Source of the DNA: Odontesthes bonariensis
Lineage: Eukaryota; Chordata; Actinopteri; Atheriniformes; Atherinopsidae
Length of the DNA stretch: 64,000 nucleotides
Direction: 5' to 3'
Assembly: GCF_027942865.1 (NCBI RefSeq)
Contig: NC_134522.1
Span: forward strand, 32,728,349 to 32,792,348
This document shows, piece after piece, positions 61,897-64,000 of the stretch. The notes below the pieces were generated by a model. It was not told the origin of the DNA. It saw only the letters and a list, made by a program, of their open reading frames with translations, and made no database searches. Numbering within the stretch: position 1 is the stretch's first letter; the number at the start of each line of letters is the position of its first letter. The translations under genes and the position numbers were made by a program.

Positions 61897-64000
61897 TCAC
61901 TGCAGCATCTTAATCTTCAATGATTGAGCTTTAGGTGAAAGCTTCTTTCCATCCAGGTTCATCAGTATCTTCTGAAACACCTCAAAGGTGCACTTCCAGT
62001 CCTGTGGATAGCTCATGTTGAGAGCATAGATCAATCCAAATAGCATGACGCATCCATGTGTGATGCTTCGCAGACCTGCAAGAACCTCCATCCCCTCAAG
62101 CCACAGTCCAACATCCTCTGGCTCTTCTTCAGTCTCTGCGTGTTCTTTTCTGATCACGTAGATCCCCATGGTCGTCTGAGCAAACTCCAGCTCAATTTTC
62201 TCCACATCGACACTCTAAGAAACCAACACAGACAAAACCAAGTTTAACAGTGTTTGGTCATTCTAAACAAGTAGTTAACATGCAAAGATACTACAGCAAC
62301 TAAAACAATGTAATTTCCAGTTTTAGAAAAAATGGACCAAAATATTATGTTGTCATGAATTTATGTCTTAAAAACTATTTAAAAATGTAAACTTTGGTTT
62401 GTTCTTGTGCCTTTGCATAATCTCAGATCGTGTTCTTGGGTTGCTTCAACAGAGACAGTCCACTTTTTTCTAAAACTAAGGTTAATGACATTACTATTGC
62501 AAAGAACCTCATAACCAGAATTGAATAATACAGAAATATCCTTTTTACATATTTACTGACCGAGTATTCCTTGACAAGATCCTTGCCGTCTTCATTGAGG
62601 TAGACAAAGAGGCATTTCAAGATGCAGTCTCGCTTGAGGTTAATGTCATCACTCTACAGCGGGGAGAAAAAAGTTGACAGCCCTTAATAACTTAAATAGT
62701 GTACCATTTCGATACTCTGGTATCCCTTATATGTTTTTTTTGTCATGTCCAGACCCTTCTTGTGGAAGTAGAATTTAAATGCAATGGGCTGTGTGGTTAA
62801 CTGAGAGAGCGCTTGATCACATACCTTGCCTGTTAATGCCATTATTTGACGAATTTTGTTCCCTGAAACGCCACCCTTTTTGTGGAACACCTTCATCAGG
62901 TTGTCTGTGTATTTGTCCAGCTGGGAGATGAACCGAGATTCAAGGGGTTTCACATTTATCCGCATAAACTCTGCATTAATCTTAAAAACAAAATTAAAAG
63001 ACAAAAAAAGCTCATCAACAACTTGCTGTAAGAAGCAGATGAACAACTTTGTGGTGTGTTGAGTGTGTGGTGTTAAGTGTGCTGATAGTTAGTAGCAACA
63101 TGGCTTAAATCACTATACGTACTTCATCAACTTGAAAAAGAGCTGGCCATCTGTTTGGGATTTCAGCAACCATCGGCATGTCTTCAACCACTTCTTGGCG
63201 TCTGTATGAAAAGGTAAGTTGCATTTTCTCTCGGATCACTGCCCCATTGTTCCTCTTCTTAACTTCTGTCAAAAGAGCGACCCGTTGCTTCTCCAGACTC
63301 TCTCTGGTTTCTCCTTTTGGGTAGCATGGAAGAAAATTTACTTCTGCCTTCCTGGGTTTTTTTATGTTAGCAGCAGGCTTTCCCTGACCTTGACGTTTAT
63401 TTTTCAGGGAATTGACAGTTACTTCTGGGTGTCCATGTCGCCCAAGAATGGAGCGCAAGTTTGCCATTTTCACCTTGAGGTAGAGCTTCCATCCATCAGA
63501 ACCAGTTTGGGATCCCCTCTCACGCAAACAGGGGTGGGCCTCTGTGAGGGCCTTGGCGGCTTCCTCCAGCTGATTATTCTTGGGGTATGCAGTGTACTTG
63601 ATAAGTTCTTCAGCCATGCCCTCGAGAATATCAGACCTCAGCTTTGGAGATGGTGAGAGTAGAGTTCCATTTTTTTTAAATTCTTCATTTGCTTTCTCCA
63701 ATTGCAGCTCTGCAGCACATGTAAATTTAGGTACCACAAAGACTTCAGGCCAAGAACACAACCTAGTCTCAGGAGATGAAATTTCTGATGACATTGTAGG
63801 AGATGACATCAGTATTGTACTGTCACTTGAATTAAATGACACACCATCTTCATCTTGGGAAGAAGCTGAAGTGGACATCCTATCAGGTAGGTTCATGGGA
63901 CTGCTGCAGCTTCCCAGAGTCATGTGAACACCAGAGGTTGTGGCTTCAATGGGAAGGTACATTATCTTCAGGGTACTTCGGTCTTGAATTTCACAAGTTG
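61897..64000 (-). CDS. SAMD3-like protein, C-terminal four exons (partial)
   Basis: Exons on minus: 64000-63123 (open at the window edge, donor GAA|GTACGT), 62980-62825 (acceptor TTTTTAAG, donor AAG|GTATGT), 62653-62561 (acceptor CTGTAG, donor TCG|GTCAGT) and 62214-61897 (acceptor TTCTTAG, stop TGA). All junctions are in phase 0 and the joined frame is open. The first exon has a Ser-rich stretch and then the conserved block with WPEVFVVPKF and LRSILGRHGHPEV. Later exons have LDKYTDNLMKVFHKKGG, CLFVYLNEDGKDLVKEY and MGIYVIRKE. This matches the large teleost family annotated as sterile alpha motif domain-containing protein 3-like; the SAM domain itself would lie beyond the window. Molecular function is unknown to me. 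Confidence 0.75.

Noticed and set aside
63219-63927. Plus-strand ORFs opposite the SAMD3-like exon
   Set aside because: Shadows of the minus-strand coding exon, which has conserved protein blocks and in-phase splice sites.

Overview
The window is eukaryotic, almost certainly a ray-finned (teleost) fish. The evidence is a spliced SAMD3-like gene of a type I know from teleost gene sets, GT-AG introns, and a repeat community typical of fish: piggyBac, hAT, Tc1/mariner, a two-gene Harbinger-like element, a P-element-like transposase, Ty3/gypsy, a LINE with a terminal RNase H, and an endogenous retrovirus (ERV). I see no prokaryotic operon structure. Only one ordinary host gene is visible, at the right edge. 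The rest is repeats inserted into repeats.

Layout, left to right. (1) 1-4631: a giant inverted repeat with arms of about 1.34 kb and a 1.95 kb spacer. The spacer holds a decayed P-element-like transposase end. (2) 4882-5235: a 232-bp-offset duplication at the foot of a satellite. (3) 5263-33007: a tandem satellite of about 167 bp monomers with several monomer types and multi-monomer duplications. It is split by a young, open Ty3/gypsy element (16065-24691) and by a piggyBac element (26515-32869). The piggyBac copy carries an LTR insertion (27646-32013), which in turn carries a hAT transposon (27667-30274). (4) 33008-36605: an orphan LTR-like unit, a perfect 78-nt hairpin and a two-gene Harbinger-like element. 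(5) About 36608-51023: a degenerate ERV with LTRs at 37774 and 50577. It has frameshifted gag/pro, a pol deletion joining RT to integrase, and an open Env surface-subunit ORF that contains a V-set immunoglobulin-like domain and lacks TM. A mariner-like element sits in its leader. The segment after the protease carries two H-x-T motifs that look like a 2H phosphoesterase domain. (6) 52657-59495: a solo LTR split by a near full-length LINE, whose ORF1 is split by a small DNA element, which is split again by a ZBED-type hAT. (7) 59978-60926: a hAT-type element carrying a rearranged piece of 18S ribosomal DNA. (8) 61897-64000: four exons of the SAMD3-like gene on the minus strand, open at the window edge.

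The target-site duplications give a relative order for the nested insertions. In the left stack: satellite, then piggyBac, then LTR, then hAT. In the right stack: LTR, then LINE, then MITE, then hAT. The gypsy insertion looks most recent: its two 879-bp LTRs differ at only two positions that I could find, and both ORFs are open. The observations most worth follow-up are the Ig-containing Env, the 2H-like domain in the ERV pol, the rDNA-carrying hAT, and the satellite's higher-order structure. All family assignments are from reading motifs; no database search was run.
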